Positions 47,261 through 59,373 of a DNA stretch of 64,000 bases are shown here, in pieces. A program made the translations under genes and the position numbers. The DNA comes from Cryptomeria japonica. Taxonomy: Eukaryota; Streptophyta; Pinopsida; Cupressales; Cupressaceae. The stretch's first letter is position 1; the number at the start of each line of letters is the position of its first letter. The notes under the pieces are model-generated. The model was not told the origin of the DNA. It searched no databases and saw only the letters and a list, made by a program, of their open reading frames with translations. Location of the stretch: positions 374,143,087 through 374,207,086 of the forward strand of contig NC_081407.1 in assembly GCF_030272615.1 (NCBI RefSeq). Direction: 5' to 3'.

Positions 47261-47889
47261 TGATGCTTCCCAAAATGTCTATGGATCGAAAGTGGTAGCA
47301 ATGAATGCATGTGGAAGATCATGATGTTGTGATCGAGTCCTTTGTGTATCTGAGGGATCCCCAACAAGAGAACCTATTGACTCAAGTGTTTGTCGAGCCC
47401 AAAGAGGTCTAGGTGGAGGTGGAGAATGAGGCTCCTCAACTGCAAGTGGACCCTACAAAGGTGTAACCTTGCGAGTCAGAGTTGAAGGAGTCTCATCATC
47501 TGAATCACTGGCATCACTATCCACAATGGAAGAAGGTGGAGGAGGTAGAGAGGCTAAGCTAGGAGAGCTTTCTTCAAAGTGAACACTCATCTCAATAAAC
47601 ACCTCACGTGTCTCAAGATCCATCAATCGATGTGCCTTAACACCCTCAGGATATCCAAAAAAAATACAAGGCCTACTCTAAGGTTCCAATGCCTTGCATT
47701 TCTTTGGAGGTATGTCAGCCCATGCTGGACACCCAAAGACTCTGAAATGTCTCACAATCAGTTTCCTACCAGGCCAAGCCTCAAAAGGAGTAATACCTTG
47801 CAAAGATTTGTGAGGAACCCGATTCTAGATGTGTGTGGCACAACTAATAGCCTCTTCCCAAAAGGCAGGATCAAGAGAACGTGCATGTA

Positions 47890-48330
47890 TCATACATCTA
47901 ACCATTTCTTTGAGAGTTCTATTCTTGTGCTCTGCAACTTCGTTTTACTGTGGAGTGTATGCAACAAAATGCTAAAGATCAATCCCCTCAAATGTAAAAA
48001 ATCGTCAAGTCTTTTTCTCACATATTCCCTTCCATTATCTGTGTGAAGAATCTTGACCACTTTCCCAGATTGCTTCTCCACATGAGTCTTGAAGTTCTAA
48101 AATCTGTCAGATAATTCACTCTTATAAATAAGAAAGTAGACCCAAGTGAAGTGGGAGTAGTCATCAATGAAGGTGAGGATATAGCTAGCCTTACTAAATG
48201 AAGGTGCTAGAAATGGACCTACTACATCGTTGTGAACAAGTTGAAGAACTTCCAAAGCTCTCCAAGCTTTCCTTTTATCAAACTTCTCCTTGGGATGCTT
48301 CCCATGGAACACCCTGAACATACACCCTCT
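47890..48330 (-). pseudogene. Copia element 2 integrase core
   Basis: LVHNDVVGPF and FIDDYSHFTWVYFL (48097-48321) carry the first Asp region, and ILHTDNGREY (47890-48081) the second. A stop separates the two. Upstream, LWRERFGHL is the pre-integrase motif. The linker between integrase and RT fills 47260-47890. Confidence 0.85.
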
Positions 48331-48380
48331 GAAAAACTGATTCGAGGTAGACCTGTGACCATGTCTTTAGTGCTGAGCTG

Positions 48381-48840
48381 CTAAAGATAGTGGTATTTGA
48401 GGTGACCAAACCGCTCACGCCATAGCTTACTTTTTGAATTTGAATGAGTAAGAAAGGACCTAGAAGGAGAACTTGGCACAAAGTGGGAGAATGAATAAAG
48501 CCTTGAGTTGTCATTGACTTGTCCCACTGCTACCAAAGCATCATCATCAAGTTCCTTTACCACAACTGAATCAGATGTAAAATCAAGCTTTTTCCCATTC
48601 CCATAGTGAGTGATTTGGTAGATAGAGAGAAGGTTGGTAGACAAGTTAGAAACATAAAGAACATTCTCAAATGTTCCATCATCCATGTCAACTGAACCTT
48701 TCCCTTCAACCTCAACTTTTGTATCATCACCTATGTAAATGTGATGTACCTTTGATGGCTCCAATGAAGAAAAATGGTCCTTTGTAGAACCCATGTGATA
48801 AGAGGCCCCCGAGTCAAGTATCCACTGCTATGAAGAACTT
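48381..48840 (-). pseudogene. Copia element 2 protease and pre-integrase
   Basis: The aspartic protease site WILDSGASYHMGSTKDHF lies around 48790-48830, just after a TAG. It is followed by the beta-strand region GKGSVDMDDGTFENVLYV and LSTNLLSI, then the pre-integrase segment SKLWRERFGHL. Confidence 0.85.
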
Positions 48841-48955
48841 GTTGTAGCCACAAATGCTTGCCCTTTTCCCTTAGACTGCGAGGAAGAGGAAGGAGATGAA
48901 TCCTTCTTTGTGTAGGCGGAAGGCAAGTTGATGTTGTTTTTCTTAAAAAGATTTG

Positions 48956-49843
48956 TCAACTCATCAACTTGCTTGGTGGGGCATCGATGCTCATCATGAC
49001 CATTCTTCTTGCAATATGCACAAGTTGGTTTATCCTTCTTAGGTGGAGTCCCCTTATTGGAAGAGGATGAAAAATTGCCTTGTGATGGAGAGGATGATTT
49101 CCCTTTTTCTGGCTATGGATTTGACTTAGATTGCTTCTTCTTCTTGTTGAAATCTTTGCCTTGACTCCCTTGAATCCCTTGATTAGCCACCAAAGCCTTG
49201 AATTTGAAGACTTGAGAAGCCCCATGTTCAACAACTTAGATTGTTCCAATATCAACATTTCTGTGAAAGCATCAAATGAAGGCATAATGTAGGAACTCCC
49301 CACTGTCAAATGATGAGTTTAGAAGCTTGAAACAAATGCTACATATTCTGGTGCAAGCTTGTCCAACAAGTTGAATATCAACTAAGCATCCTTTTTGTCA
49401 ATTCCAATATCCTTAAGCTTTAATCTTAACTCATTTGCTTTGGTGACATAATCTTGGATTGTATCAAAACTCTTGGTATCCAAGTTGGTGAGCTTATTGT
49501 CAATCTTGTAACCTCTGATTTCGTTAACTTGACCATACAATTTTTGAAACATATCCCAAACCTTTTTGATTGTAGTACACTTCTCAATGTGAAAAATGAG
49601 GTCATATGATACATACTTACGCAAAGTTCCAAGAGCTATGCAATTCTTAGTGAGCCATTCTAACTGAGCATTATGATCATCCTTAGAATTAGGTGGTGGT
49701 GCTATTGCTCCATCTATATAATGTGTGAGACCTTTTTCCATTAATTTGCTCCATACTTTAATTTTCCATGATGCATAATTATGTGGAGTTAAAGGTGAAA
49801 ATTTATGAGGACTCATTGCAACAAAAATGAAAGAGAGGCACAA
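48956..49843 (-). pseudogene. Copia element 2 gag
   Basis: The frame 49843-49382 has the UBN2-type gag core: YASWKIKVWSKLMEKGL, EWLTKNCIALGTLR, VWDMFQKLYG and SFDTIQDYV. After a stop and a frameshift it continues through a lysine/serine-rich linker to the zinc knuckle CAYCKKNGHDEHRC (C-X2-C-X4-H-X4-C) near 48995-49035. The ATG at 49816 (MSPHKFSPL) may be the true start. Confidence 0.85.
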
Positions 49844-51234
49844 TCACACAAGACACCACCCCAAATTCACTCAATCAAAGAGCCCCCCCCCCTCCAAATG
49901 ACGATTTGGCACTTTATACTTAGTGCGTGTACAATGGGCCACTTGCAAAAAATGGAAAAGTGGACTTTTGATTTCAACTTTACAACTGCTTCAATAAGGC
50001 CAAAATAGACTCAAACTAATAATGCAAGAGATCTAAACTAAGATCCAAGCAAATTACAAGTACCAAATAGGCCAAAAAAGACCAATATTTGAAAGTATAA
50101 TATCCACTCAAAATATATGAAAAATGATCATATATTATGAAAGTACACGAAAAAATATGAACTTTCAAAAAAAATGACACCTGAAAAGGAGGTCGTATGA
50201 GCTCAAACGAAACCTTTGAAGTTGCAAAATTGAGGATTGGACAAGTATAGTTGAGAGAATTCAAAAATTATGAAAAAATTGTGCACCAAAGTCATAAAAT
50301 AACCACACCACTGCGAAGAACACAAAAACTTAGCCCAAATAAAAAAAAATTGCACCCAAAAAAGAGCAAAATTGAGCAAGTTATGAGCCTCCAAAGTTGA
50401 CTAAAAAATCCAAGCTGCTTAGTGGAGAGGGTCTAAAAAAGTTTCAAAAAATGTTGACTATGCAAAAAAAATGTCAGGTGGTGCTGACTGGGCACCTGTG
50501 GGTGACATGGTAGGTGACTGGGTCAGGCTGCCTGCGTGTCAGGCAGAGGTGGCAGATGGTGGGCCCGACTGCCTTGATGGTAGGCGGAGGAGGGCCCTAT
50601 GCTGAGGTGGCGGTGGTTGGCTCTGAGGTGGCAGTCATCGAAGGGTCAGCGACGGAGGTCTCGATGGCTGTTGTTTACCAAAAGGCGGTGTCGAGGTCTG
50701 TCGGGGCGAGGTTGTCGCAGGGGACACTGAGGAGCTGTGGAGGCCGGTGGGGCAAGAAGCGGCGATGTCCGGTGGCCAAGGTTGTTGCTCGATGGCAGGA
50801 AAGGCATGAACTCCTGCACAAACTATAGAAAGAACAACACGACAAGGCAGGGGGGTCTACGGACCCCTAAACAAAATGCATTTTTATTTTTATTTTTTTT
50901 CTTTCAAAAATAAAACCCCTTTTTCCCCCTTTTTTTTTCGAATTTTTTTTTTTTTTTTTTTTTGCAAAATTGGAAAAACTTTTCAATTTTTTTTTTTTAG
51001 ATCTGAAAATTCCATAACGTACAGCCCGAATTGGGCAAAAATATCCTCCAACACCAAAAATTTGACTTTCACCAAAATAGGTCGAGTTTATATTTGATTT
51101 TTATGGAAATGGTCTCCCAGACGCAATGGTGAAGTCAAAAATGCTCTAAGATGCCTCCAAAAAGAGCAATCCCTTAGATCCAAAAATAGAAGCTTCTACA
51201 ATGTCTCCCAAAACAAATCAATGAAGCCCCAACC
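49844..51234 (-). other. Untranslated leader of Copia element 2
   Basis: 1.4 kb between gag and the primer site. It has a GC-rich stretch at 50476-50830 and long homopolymer T runs at about 50885-51000. Short open frames in it have no recognisable motif. Confidence 0.6.
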
Positions 51235-51246
51235 ACTTTGATTCCA
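51235..51246 (-). other. Degenerate primer-binding site of Copia element 2
   Basis: Minus-strand TGGAATCAAAGT, next to the 5' LTR, differs at three positions from the iMet-type TGGTATCAGAGC. Confidence 0.5.
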
Positions 51247-51693
51247 TGTGAGATTTTGCCAAGATCAAGGGCACAATGAAAAGCATAAAAGAGAGACAAA
51301 AGAATGACATGAACAAACTGTATTCTCATCAATATGCAAATGATCAACTGCATTAACCAATACAATGAATATGAGCCTGCTTATATAGGCAAGGCCATAT
51401 GGATATGCGAGCACACAATCATGACATGTGACTCAATGAGAAACAAGGGTAGGTAAGAAATACTAGGGATAGGTAGGAGAAATATAATATTTCACAAGAG
51501 GTGGATGACCCACCGAATGTGGAGTGTAACAACAAAATAAGATCACAAAAGTTGGAATTTCTCCTACAAGCTATATTTCTATGTGCACACTTCCCTAAGT
51601 GTCTCATATCCAAACTACGATGAGATGCATTATCCTAAGTTAACTTAAGTAAAGTGTAATAATATCCATGATGAATATTTATTTACACCAACA
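51247..51693 (-). repeat. 5' LTR of Copia element 2
   Basis: 447 bp, TGTGAG to ACCAACA in plus orientation; pairs with 45032-45479. Confidence 0.95.
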
Positions 51694-52215
51694 ATTTTAA
51701 CATAAACCATAAAACTTTGGATAGAGCACTTGCACGAAGACAAAGACTTGATGATCCACTTCAACAAGATACATAGGTTTTTGGTGGGAGGCTTCCACAT
51801 GTTGATAGAAAGTTGACTGACAATGTGAAGGAGGAGATTCAACAATTTTGGCACTCTAATTCTAGAGTGTCACCCAATGTATAGGATGTTTTGAAATTAA
51901 GAGTCGGCAACCGAGACCGCACACCGCATCCCAAACATTTCTTGGAATCAAGCCAAACAATGTTGTATAAAATTTTTTGTGAAGTACATCCAACTTTGCA
52001 AATATCACAACGGGCCTTTGAATCTTTGAAGCCATTTTATTGTGTTCCTCTTAAGATTCATAATACTTGTTGTTGCAAGTGCTATGTGGAGTTTTCAATG
52101 TACCATGAACTTTTATGTCATATTCGTTCTACGATGCATACTAATGAGATGTTGCAGGATTGTGGTCCAATTCTATTTTTGAGATCATCAAGAGACTTGC
52201 AAGATCTATTTTAAC
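51694..52215 (+). pseudogene. DDE-like transposase gene, copy 2, continuation
   Basis: After the duplicated ATTTT, the frame left at 45031 resumes exactly: NINHKTLDRALARRQRLDDP, matching NINRK-type sequence and RALARRERLD in copy 1. TAG stops replace Trp (after LQQDT) and another residue near 51880; otherwise the frame is open to TAA at 52213. It contains FGGRLPHVDRK, VLKLRVGNRDR, LKPFYCVPLKIHNTCCC and SSRDLQDLF. Recognisable homology with copy 1 stops here. The catalytic-type region (VDFAENY onward) is missing, so this copy is also 3'-truncated. Confidence 0.65.
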
Positions 52216-52289
52216 TAGTAAAAAAATTATAAATATAATACATGTGAGTAGTTTAACCTTATGTGAGTGGTAATCTTATAACTCACATT

Positions 52290-52810
52290 AAATGTTGAAT
52301 AGGTTAATGTTGGGCCTTCAACATCAACACCTACTAGTCAAGGTGGTCATTGAACTTTCACTCAGGTAACCTTGTCTATTTTTATTCATTAACATTTGGT
52401 TTGTAAAATAAAGTCAATTAGATTGTGGCAATTGAATAACATTGTTTCATTTTCAGATGCTGACATCAGATGCACCTAATGTTCGCTCAACAATGGAGCA
52501 TGGTGTTATCTAGCAGTAGCATCTTTAATGCCTCTGACAGTAGTATGAGTCAGATTAGTAAATTTCTATTTTTATGCTTGCCACAGGGCTTTGCAACTTC
52601 AGATTGTGAGAGTGCCCCTGTTACAAATGAATTGTTGCAAAAATTGACTAAGAGAGATCATTAGTTTGCAATAAGTGATTATGCTCTCATATGTTGATTT
52701 GTATAATTCAATTTATGTATATTAATGTGTGTACTTTTTATTGTTTTAGTTGAAGGTCCAACAAATTTTAGAGAGGAGTTCAATTCAGCAGGTTTGAAAG
52801 TAACCATCAT
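52290..52810 (+). pseudogene. Exon-like fragments of an unidentified gene
   Basis: Short segments bounded by AG and GT read in one phase: GPSTSTPTSQGGH (52302-52365), MLTSDAPNVRSTMEHGVI (from 52457), GFATSDCESAPVTNELL (near 52589-52663), and LKVQQILERSSIQQV (near 52751). Stops occur in most of them. They could be the downstream exons of the element carrying transposase copy 2, or of an unrelated gene. Confidence 0.25.
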
Positions 52811-54413
52811 ATACATCTCCCTCCACTTGAAATGCAAAGGTGGCTCGTGATCTCTTTCCTTCCCCTAGAAGGAAGTGACTACATTAAGGTCCTTTGTTGT
52901 ATGCCTATATGACATTTTTGCATATATATTTCCAGATATATGACATTATACGTCTATATGTCTTTTTTGTAAGACTATATGGTTTTATTACATATATTGT
53001 ACTTTAATCGACATATAACAATGTGTCATGACTTACTCCTGCACGGTATCTATAGAAAAATAATTTAAATTTAAAAAAATAAGAAAAATAAACAAGAAAA
53101 AATGTTGTTAAGAATTTCCAAGAAAGTATGAAATTGTTTTCCTTTTAGAAAATCTAGGTCATATTAGTCTGAAGAATGAGAGATACATGGAAGACTGAAA
53201 ATAATAATTACAAGGGGATGCTGCCATCAAATTTTTGGAAAGATTGAAAAGAACCTAATTGAATTAATATCATTATTTAAGATTTGTTTGCAAATTCTTC
53301 CTTCCTATGTAGATGATAGAGATACTATAGCTTTAATTTGCTTACAAACAAGTAGATTTGATATTTATTATTCTTAGTATGTTGTTAAAAGAATATGTCA
53401 TATCTAAGTGGTGGTTAGCATGATATTGAATATGGTAAGTTGTATGCATCTTGAAGTTGAATATGATATGTTGTATACATCTTGAAGTTGAACTTTGATT
53501 AGACTTTGTCAACACTTGATGAATCATAAATGTCATTTCATTATTAATCTTGTGAGTGTGAGGTGTAGAAATAAATATCAATTACTTTGAAAGTCATGGG
53601 TGGTTGTCCTGATATGATAACTACCAGATGGTTGTGCCTTATGAAGAAAAGCTGAACATATAATAACTAATTGATAACATCAATTCAAATCCATAATATA
53701 GAGGATACTAATAACAGATCTTTGTATATTTTATCTACCTAGTTTTTCAACCACTGACCTTCATGTATGTTTACATGTTAAGCTATGTGTTCATTTCCTC
53801 TTACAGTTGTGTTCAACATCTTGATATTCTAAGATTAAAATTTCTTTTCTAAGACATTCAAGTGAGTTTGGCTTAGATAATATCAATGTAGTCTCTTTTG
53901 TACTAGCCATGAAATGGCCTTGGGTTATTTTGGCAACTGATAGATATTAAATTAGACTACAGTGTAGTGCGAAACTTATTTATTTATTTCTAATAATGAA
54001 ATAGGTACAACTATATTGAGATAAAATGAAGCTTTTCGCTCATATGAAGATGCCACATTGGCAAATTGATCTTTATTATAATACACAAGATATAAGTAAA
54101 ATCAAAACGCTCTCATCAAATCCTGCCAGATGCTATGTTAACTTGTGACTAATTAGTGTATTCTAGGAGAGGGAAGAGTGTGTGGCTTCAAGGTACAGTT
54201 TTGGACTTGAACCATATTGCATAAATCTCAAGGCTTCAACTTGATTATCATTAAAGGTTTCTAATTGTTTCCAAAATATCCCTTCATATCCCTTCATATC
54301 CCTTCATGGATGTCACATGAAAGTGTAATGGTAATTATGTGTATACAATATATGGACATATTGATGATCAATATGTGTCTACAATGTAATGCTTGTTTAT
54401 CTATATTTTTCAT
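52811..54413. other. Unassigned AT-rich DNA
   Basis: No gene or known repeat recognised. CCCTTCATATC is repeated three times near 54280-54308. Confidence 0.4.
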
Positions 54414-55640
54414 TGAATGAGACTGACGATATTTTTGCCAACCGAAAAAATGTTGACCTAATAAAACCTAAGGGAAAATTTTAAAATAGAGATAGGCTAT
54501 TGTAGGGACCCCTCTCATGGACTCGTAGGTTCAAACAGATTGTTTGCAGGTGCCACAGATTTTGAGTTAGGCCCCGTCAAAGTTTGACAATTTTTAGCAC
54601 TTAGGGTGCTCAAGGGACAACGTCGGTAGAGTATGACCCCGAGCGTTCAACCGAGTGGGGGGGGGGGGGGAATATGAGAATTCATAGGGTAATAATGCCT
54701 AACTAGCCATGTCAAAGCCGATGGTTCATTATCATGATGAGAAAAATGAGAAATTGGCCACGTGACAACATTCGATTGAATGAGACTGATGATTTTTTTG
54801 CCAACCGAAAAATGCTGCCCTAATAAAACCTAAGGGAAACTTGAAAAAATAAGATAGGATTTTATAGGGACCCCTCTCATGGAACTATTGGTTCAAATGG
54901 ATCATTTGCAAGTGCCACAGATTTTGAATTAGGGCTTGTCAAAGTTTGACAATTTTTTAGCACTTAGGGTGCTCAAGGGACGATGTCGGTAGGGTATGAC
55001 CCCGAGCATTCGACCAAGTGGGGAGGGGGTGAAATAGGAGGATGAATAGGGTAATAATTCCTAACTAGACATGTCAGAGCCAATGGTTCATTATCACAAT
55101 GAGCAGAATGAGAAACTGGCCACGCGACAACATTCGATTGAATGAGACTAACAATTTTTTTGCCAACCGAAAAAATGTTGCCCTAATGAAACGTAAGGGA
55201 AACTTGAAAAACCGAGATAGGATTTTGTAGGGACCTCTCTCATGGACCTGTAGGTTCAAACTGATTGTTCACAGGTGCCATGGATTCTAATTTAGGGCTC
55301 ATCAAAGTTTGACAATTTTTAGCACTTAGTGTGCTCAAGGGATGATGTCGGTAGGGTATGACCCCGAGCGTTAGACCAAGTGGGGGGGGGGGGAATAGGA
55401 GCATGCATAGGGTAATAATGCCTAATGCCTCACTGGATATGTCGGAGCTGATAGCTCGTTATCACGATGAGAAAAACGAGAAATTGGCCACGTGACAATA
55501 TTTGATTGAATGAGTGATGATTTTTTCACCAACCGAAAAAATGATGCCCTAATAAAACCTAAGTGAAACTGGAAAATAATGAGATAGGATTTTGTAGGGA
55601 CCCCTCTCATGGACCCGTAGGTTCAAACTGGAAAAATTGA
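54414..55640. repeat. ~362 bp satellite array, inverted relative to 4960-6265
   Basis: Units start near 54414, 54774, 55138 and 55505, each with TTGAATGAGACTGA, TTTTTTGCCAACCGAAAAA, CTCAAGGGACGATGTCGGTA, TATGACCCCGAGCGTTCGA and a G-run. Their reverse complement matches the CTCGCTCGAACGCTCAGTG / CATACCCTAG / TTGTCCCTT series at 4960-6265. Confidence 0.85.
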
Positions 55641-55641
55641 A

Positions 55642-57209
55642 GCAAAATATGCTAGGGTTTTTGAAAATGGGTTTCATAATGCCACATATTTTCTTGAAGA
55701 CTTTGAGGATGAACACATAAGAATCATCCCAAGTTGAGCCCACAGAGAGAATATGTATTTGGAAAGAACCCATATGATAAATAAGGAGACTATTAGGACT
55801 ATAACGAGTTATTGTTCAACTAGTGAAATTCCTGTGCTGAGAAGAATTTCAAAGGACACTATCTTCAAACTAACCAGTTCTATATCTGATAGGCATGCTT
55901 TCTCTATCAACACTATTAGAGACCCTGCGGTGAAACTTGCAACAATGGTGATAGGCTACCAGGTCCTCTACTCTAGTAGACTTAATAGTGTTCCATTTGC
56001 AATAGTTCACATAGCACATAGAATGATTATTGATAATGCAAATTATGATATTTGTGAAGCTATCAGAGACCTGTTATTTCAAAACTTGAAATCTATTAAG
56101 AAGGACAACACAGAAGTTTAAATATGGTCAGCTATTAGCCAGGTTGTTTTTTTACTTTCAGAACTTTCTACCAGGTATTGGTGATATTGAATGGTCCAAG
56201 GAACAACCAGTCAATGCACAAATCAAGAACAACATTAAGGCTATGAAGAATACTTTTTCAACTACTACAAATAAGTATTTTAATGAATTCCAGAAAAAGA
56301 TGAGCATGAGAGTGCGGTTACCTGAAGATGTGGTTAAACACTTTGCAAAAACATAATCTTTATGGTTACCACTGATGTTTGCTTGATGCAAGCAACTGAA
56401 CCTAGAGAAGAAGAAACGGAAGATATGAGCTACGAGGTCAATCATGATTTACTGGTCGGCTATGCTAATACCCTATTAGCATCGCCCAAAGATAAAAAGA
56501 AGGCCAAATTGGACATCTTGGCAGTCCAAGCTGCACCAACTATGAGCTCTATGCAGGGTATGGAAATGATGGACTCCATTTTGAACGCTACCAAAAATAA
56601 CACTCTAGGAGTTTTCAATTTCTAGAAATGGGTAATTGAAAATATCTCCAGTATTCAGAATAAATAGAGAGATTTGGATTATAAGATTCAAAATTTGATT
56701 AAGGATACCAATACAGGTAAAGAGGATGCAGAGGGGGACACCAGTGAGGTAGATGACAAAAAATAAATGCAGGATTGGCTAGAAAAAGAAATGATTAAGG
56801 GAGACTTAAAGCATCTTGAAGATGTGATCAGAACCATCAAAGATAAGGGAGAGGTTGATAATGAAATTATTATCAACCGGATTACTAAAACCGAGAAGGC
56901 CTTGAAGAAATTTATGAAACATAGTCTTGAGGTTTTGAAGGTCTCGTCTCAAAATATGAACGCCCTAGTTGATTGTCTAAATAAGAACCAACAGAACAAA
57001 GAGATGGTGATCATTGATGATGTGCCAACCACCAGCTCTGCTCCTCAACCCTCCAGACAAAGAACAAGGTAGACTACCAGCGATCTGGAGATGAAGACTA
57101 AAGACACCCATCATAAGCAGGATAACAAAGACCTGAGAGAAGTTGCTAAGGCTATGATGATGCTGGTTAAGGACATGGAAGAATCTATAAAGTTTTTATC
57201 TGAAATGTA
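55642..57209 (+). pseudogene. Accessory ORF A of an LTR element, unknown function (decayed)
   Basis: The reading frame begins AKYARVFENGFHNATYFLED, passes one TGA, then ISDRHAFSINTIRDPAVKLA and HIAHRMIIDNANYDICEAIR. After a one-base shift it continues GQLLARLFFYFQNFLPGIGD, then shifts back to a lysine/glutamate-rich, probably coiled-coil C-terminus ending KFLSEM. The fold-like pattern of the first ~200 residues resembles the putative plant transposon protein domain seen in plant retroelements; this is from memory of the pattern and is unproven. Stops at 56623, 56665, 56764 and 57070 break it. No catalytic motif is visible. Confidence 0.45.
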
Positions 57210-57393
57210 ATACTAGTCTTTGGTTGGCAATCTCTCGCTGGCTTTTTGATGTCCTTTTCCTTAGATGTTGTTTTCTCTGCTGGTTTGTTGTAGCTTTCCT
57301 TTCTGTGTTCTGTTCTCTCTAGTTTATTTTATGCTTATCTTCTCATTATGTAAGTGGGTTTCAAGTCCCTTAAAACCTAATTTTCCTTAATAA
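57210..57393 (+). other. 3'UTR-like spacer
   Basis: T-rich stretch ending CCTTAATAAAAAA, like the 3' end of a plant retroposed transcript. AAAAATTGAA occurs here (~57393-57402) and also just before ORF A (55632-55641). Confidence 0.3.
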
Positions 57394-59373
57394 AAAATTG
57401 AAACTGGTATTGCACCTATAGCTAAAGTGAAAGGAAAGCAAAAGAAGTCTGATGAAAAATCTCCTATGAAAAAGACCACAAGGGTGACTCAGAGTGTCCT
57501 AACCAAGAGTGCACCAAAGAAGAGAAATAGGAAATTGATTTTGCAACCAGAGTCTGAGGGTACAAATTCTAAAGAAGAACCAAAGAAGGAAAAAGCAACT
57601 AGTAGAACATCTAAGAAGGTAAAGGTAGTGCCAAAGGAAACTACACCTATAGATATTTCTACCTACAAACCTCACATAGTCTTTGAGAGGACAATGAAGA
57701 CATTAGGTAGAAATAGGTTTGATAATGTCAAAAAATATTTTGATTCTTTTACTGAAGATGAGCACAAGAAAGTAATCCAATAGGTAATTACTTATTTGGG
57801 TCATTATAATAGATTTCTGCATGATTTGGAGAAAGATATTTCAATCTCTCTGTACAATATTCTGTTAGAGAAATGGGAGGAAGCAATTCAATTGGAAAAT
57901 AAGATTTTTGATGAAATATTTGTACAATATTTTCCCAATCTATCATCTGATGGAGTGAGTGCTTTAATACAGGAATACAAGGCATATTTTGATTTTAAAA
58001 TGAGGATATTGAAGCTCCTTAATGGAAAAAGGGCAGTTATTGAGTCAAAGACTCACCAACTAGCCTGTGTAATCAAACAAAGGGAAGATAACACCCACTC
58101 TACCAATAAGGATAAAACTATAGATGTTGCTCCTCGACCAGAAATGGATGAAGAGGAAATTATTGAAGCTAACGTAGTCTATCCAACCAAGAAGAAGGAT
58201 GATTCCATTAATCTTGTTGATGAAGATATTCAGGACACAGTAGACCTATCTAGAGACATCACTACACTAGATATGGATCCTCCTACAATCATAGAAGTAC
58301 ATGTTACATCAGTTGATCAATAGGGCATTCAACTGATAGTGGGAAATGAACCGACAAAAGAACAACTAGAGAAACCCCAATCTCCACCAGTCATTGAAAC
58401 TACTCAAAAGGAGTCTACTGAGGAAGCTATTACTCAACAAACCGAAGATACAACATAGAAAAACATAGAAAGAGCCATCATTAAGAGTATACCCCTTGAA
58501 CCGACAAAGCAAGAACTACTTGATGATGATGATGAAGATTCTTTAAGTATCTCAAGACCTATTGACATGAACACCTTGAGTGCATCAAAAATGATGAAGA
58601 TTGCTAATGTTATGCAATCTCAAGCACACAAGAAGCAACTCAAAGAGCAGAGGATTGAATCAGAGACAATCCAGAATGCAGTACAAATTTTGTCTGGTTT
58701 ACTACTAGAAACATCTGTTGCACATCTTCCCAGTCCTATCAACAAACTTGGTCAGTTAGTTGCAGATACATCTGATCAAATCAAATCGCTTGAAGATGCT
58801 ACTCAAATATCTACTAAGAAGAGCCACAAGAAGGCATATGGAGATAAACTGGCTAAGCACATTGAAAATAGTAAAATGGCTTTATCTCATAATGGAAGTC
58901 TGTTAAAGAAAGCTATTGAATCTAGAGGAAAGTATCTTGCCTCTACCTCCAATGTTACTTTCTTTTATTCTAATATTTCTAAGAATCAAGTTGAAACTGA
59001 GCAGGAAATAGAAAGGTTATGCAAGGCATATGTCCCACTCTGGGACTCCATTCATGCCTTTAATCGGTCTATAGATGATTTGCATGACAAATTGAACAAT
59101 AATGATAATGAGAGAGATAAGAGATTCCGATCTCTAAGAGAGCTCAAGAGTCAGCTCACCTCATAGGTTGACATTCTTCAGAGAGCCTACTCCAGTGCAG
59201 AAGCTATTCTTGCTACTCCTGAAACCTACATGCTCATCTCAATGGAAGAATTCTATTCCCAGTTGCTGTCTACCTCTGAGTATATGAATAACATACTGGA
59301 ATCATGGGAGAATGCTCTATCCTAGATGAAGCAGAATTTCAATAATATTTTCATGAGAATAGCCAATGCATGA
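57394..59373 (+). pseudogene. Accessory ORF B of an LTR element, ~660 codons, unknown function
   Basis: One reading frame runs 1980 nt with no frameshift. It is interrupted only by five TAG codons (57781, 58321, 58456, 59164, 59323) and ends at TGA 59371. The order is a lysine-rich N-terminus (KGKQKKSDEKSPMKKTTR), STYKPHIVFERTMKTLG, a helical segment with HYNRFLHDLEKDISISLYN, an acidic/threonine-rich linker, and a long alpha-helical, coiled-coil-like C-terminus (MMKIANVMQSQAHKKQLKEQ; RLCKAYVPLWDSIHAFNRSI). No RT, integrase, protease or membrane segment is seen. It lies directly 5' of polypurine tracts and a 3' LTR, the position of accessory or env-like ORFs in Sireviruses. Confidence 0.6.

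Larger units (their letters stand above)
45032..51693 (-). mobile_element. Complete Copia LTR retrotransposon, element 2 (degenerate)
   Basis: A 6.7 kb element on the minus strand with ~448 bp LTRs, an ATTTT target duplication, a polypurine tract, a degenerate iMet-like primer site, and gag, protease, integrase, RT and RNase H in Copia order. The LTRs differ at about 19 positions by eye (~96% identity). It belongs to a different lineage from element 1: short LTRs and different gag. Frameshifts and stops interrupt it. It sits inside transposase copy 2. Confidence 0.95.

Noticed and set aside
50514-50828. 104-codon GC-rich open frame
   Set aside because: Lies antisense in the untranslated leader of Copia element 2, with no motif; explained by local base composition.
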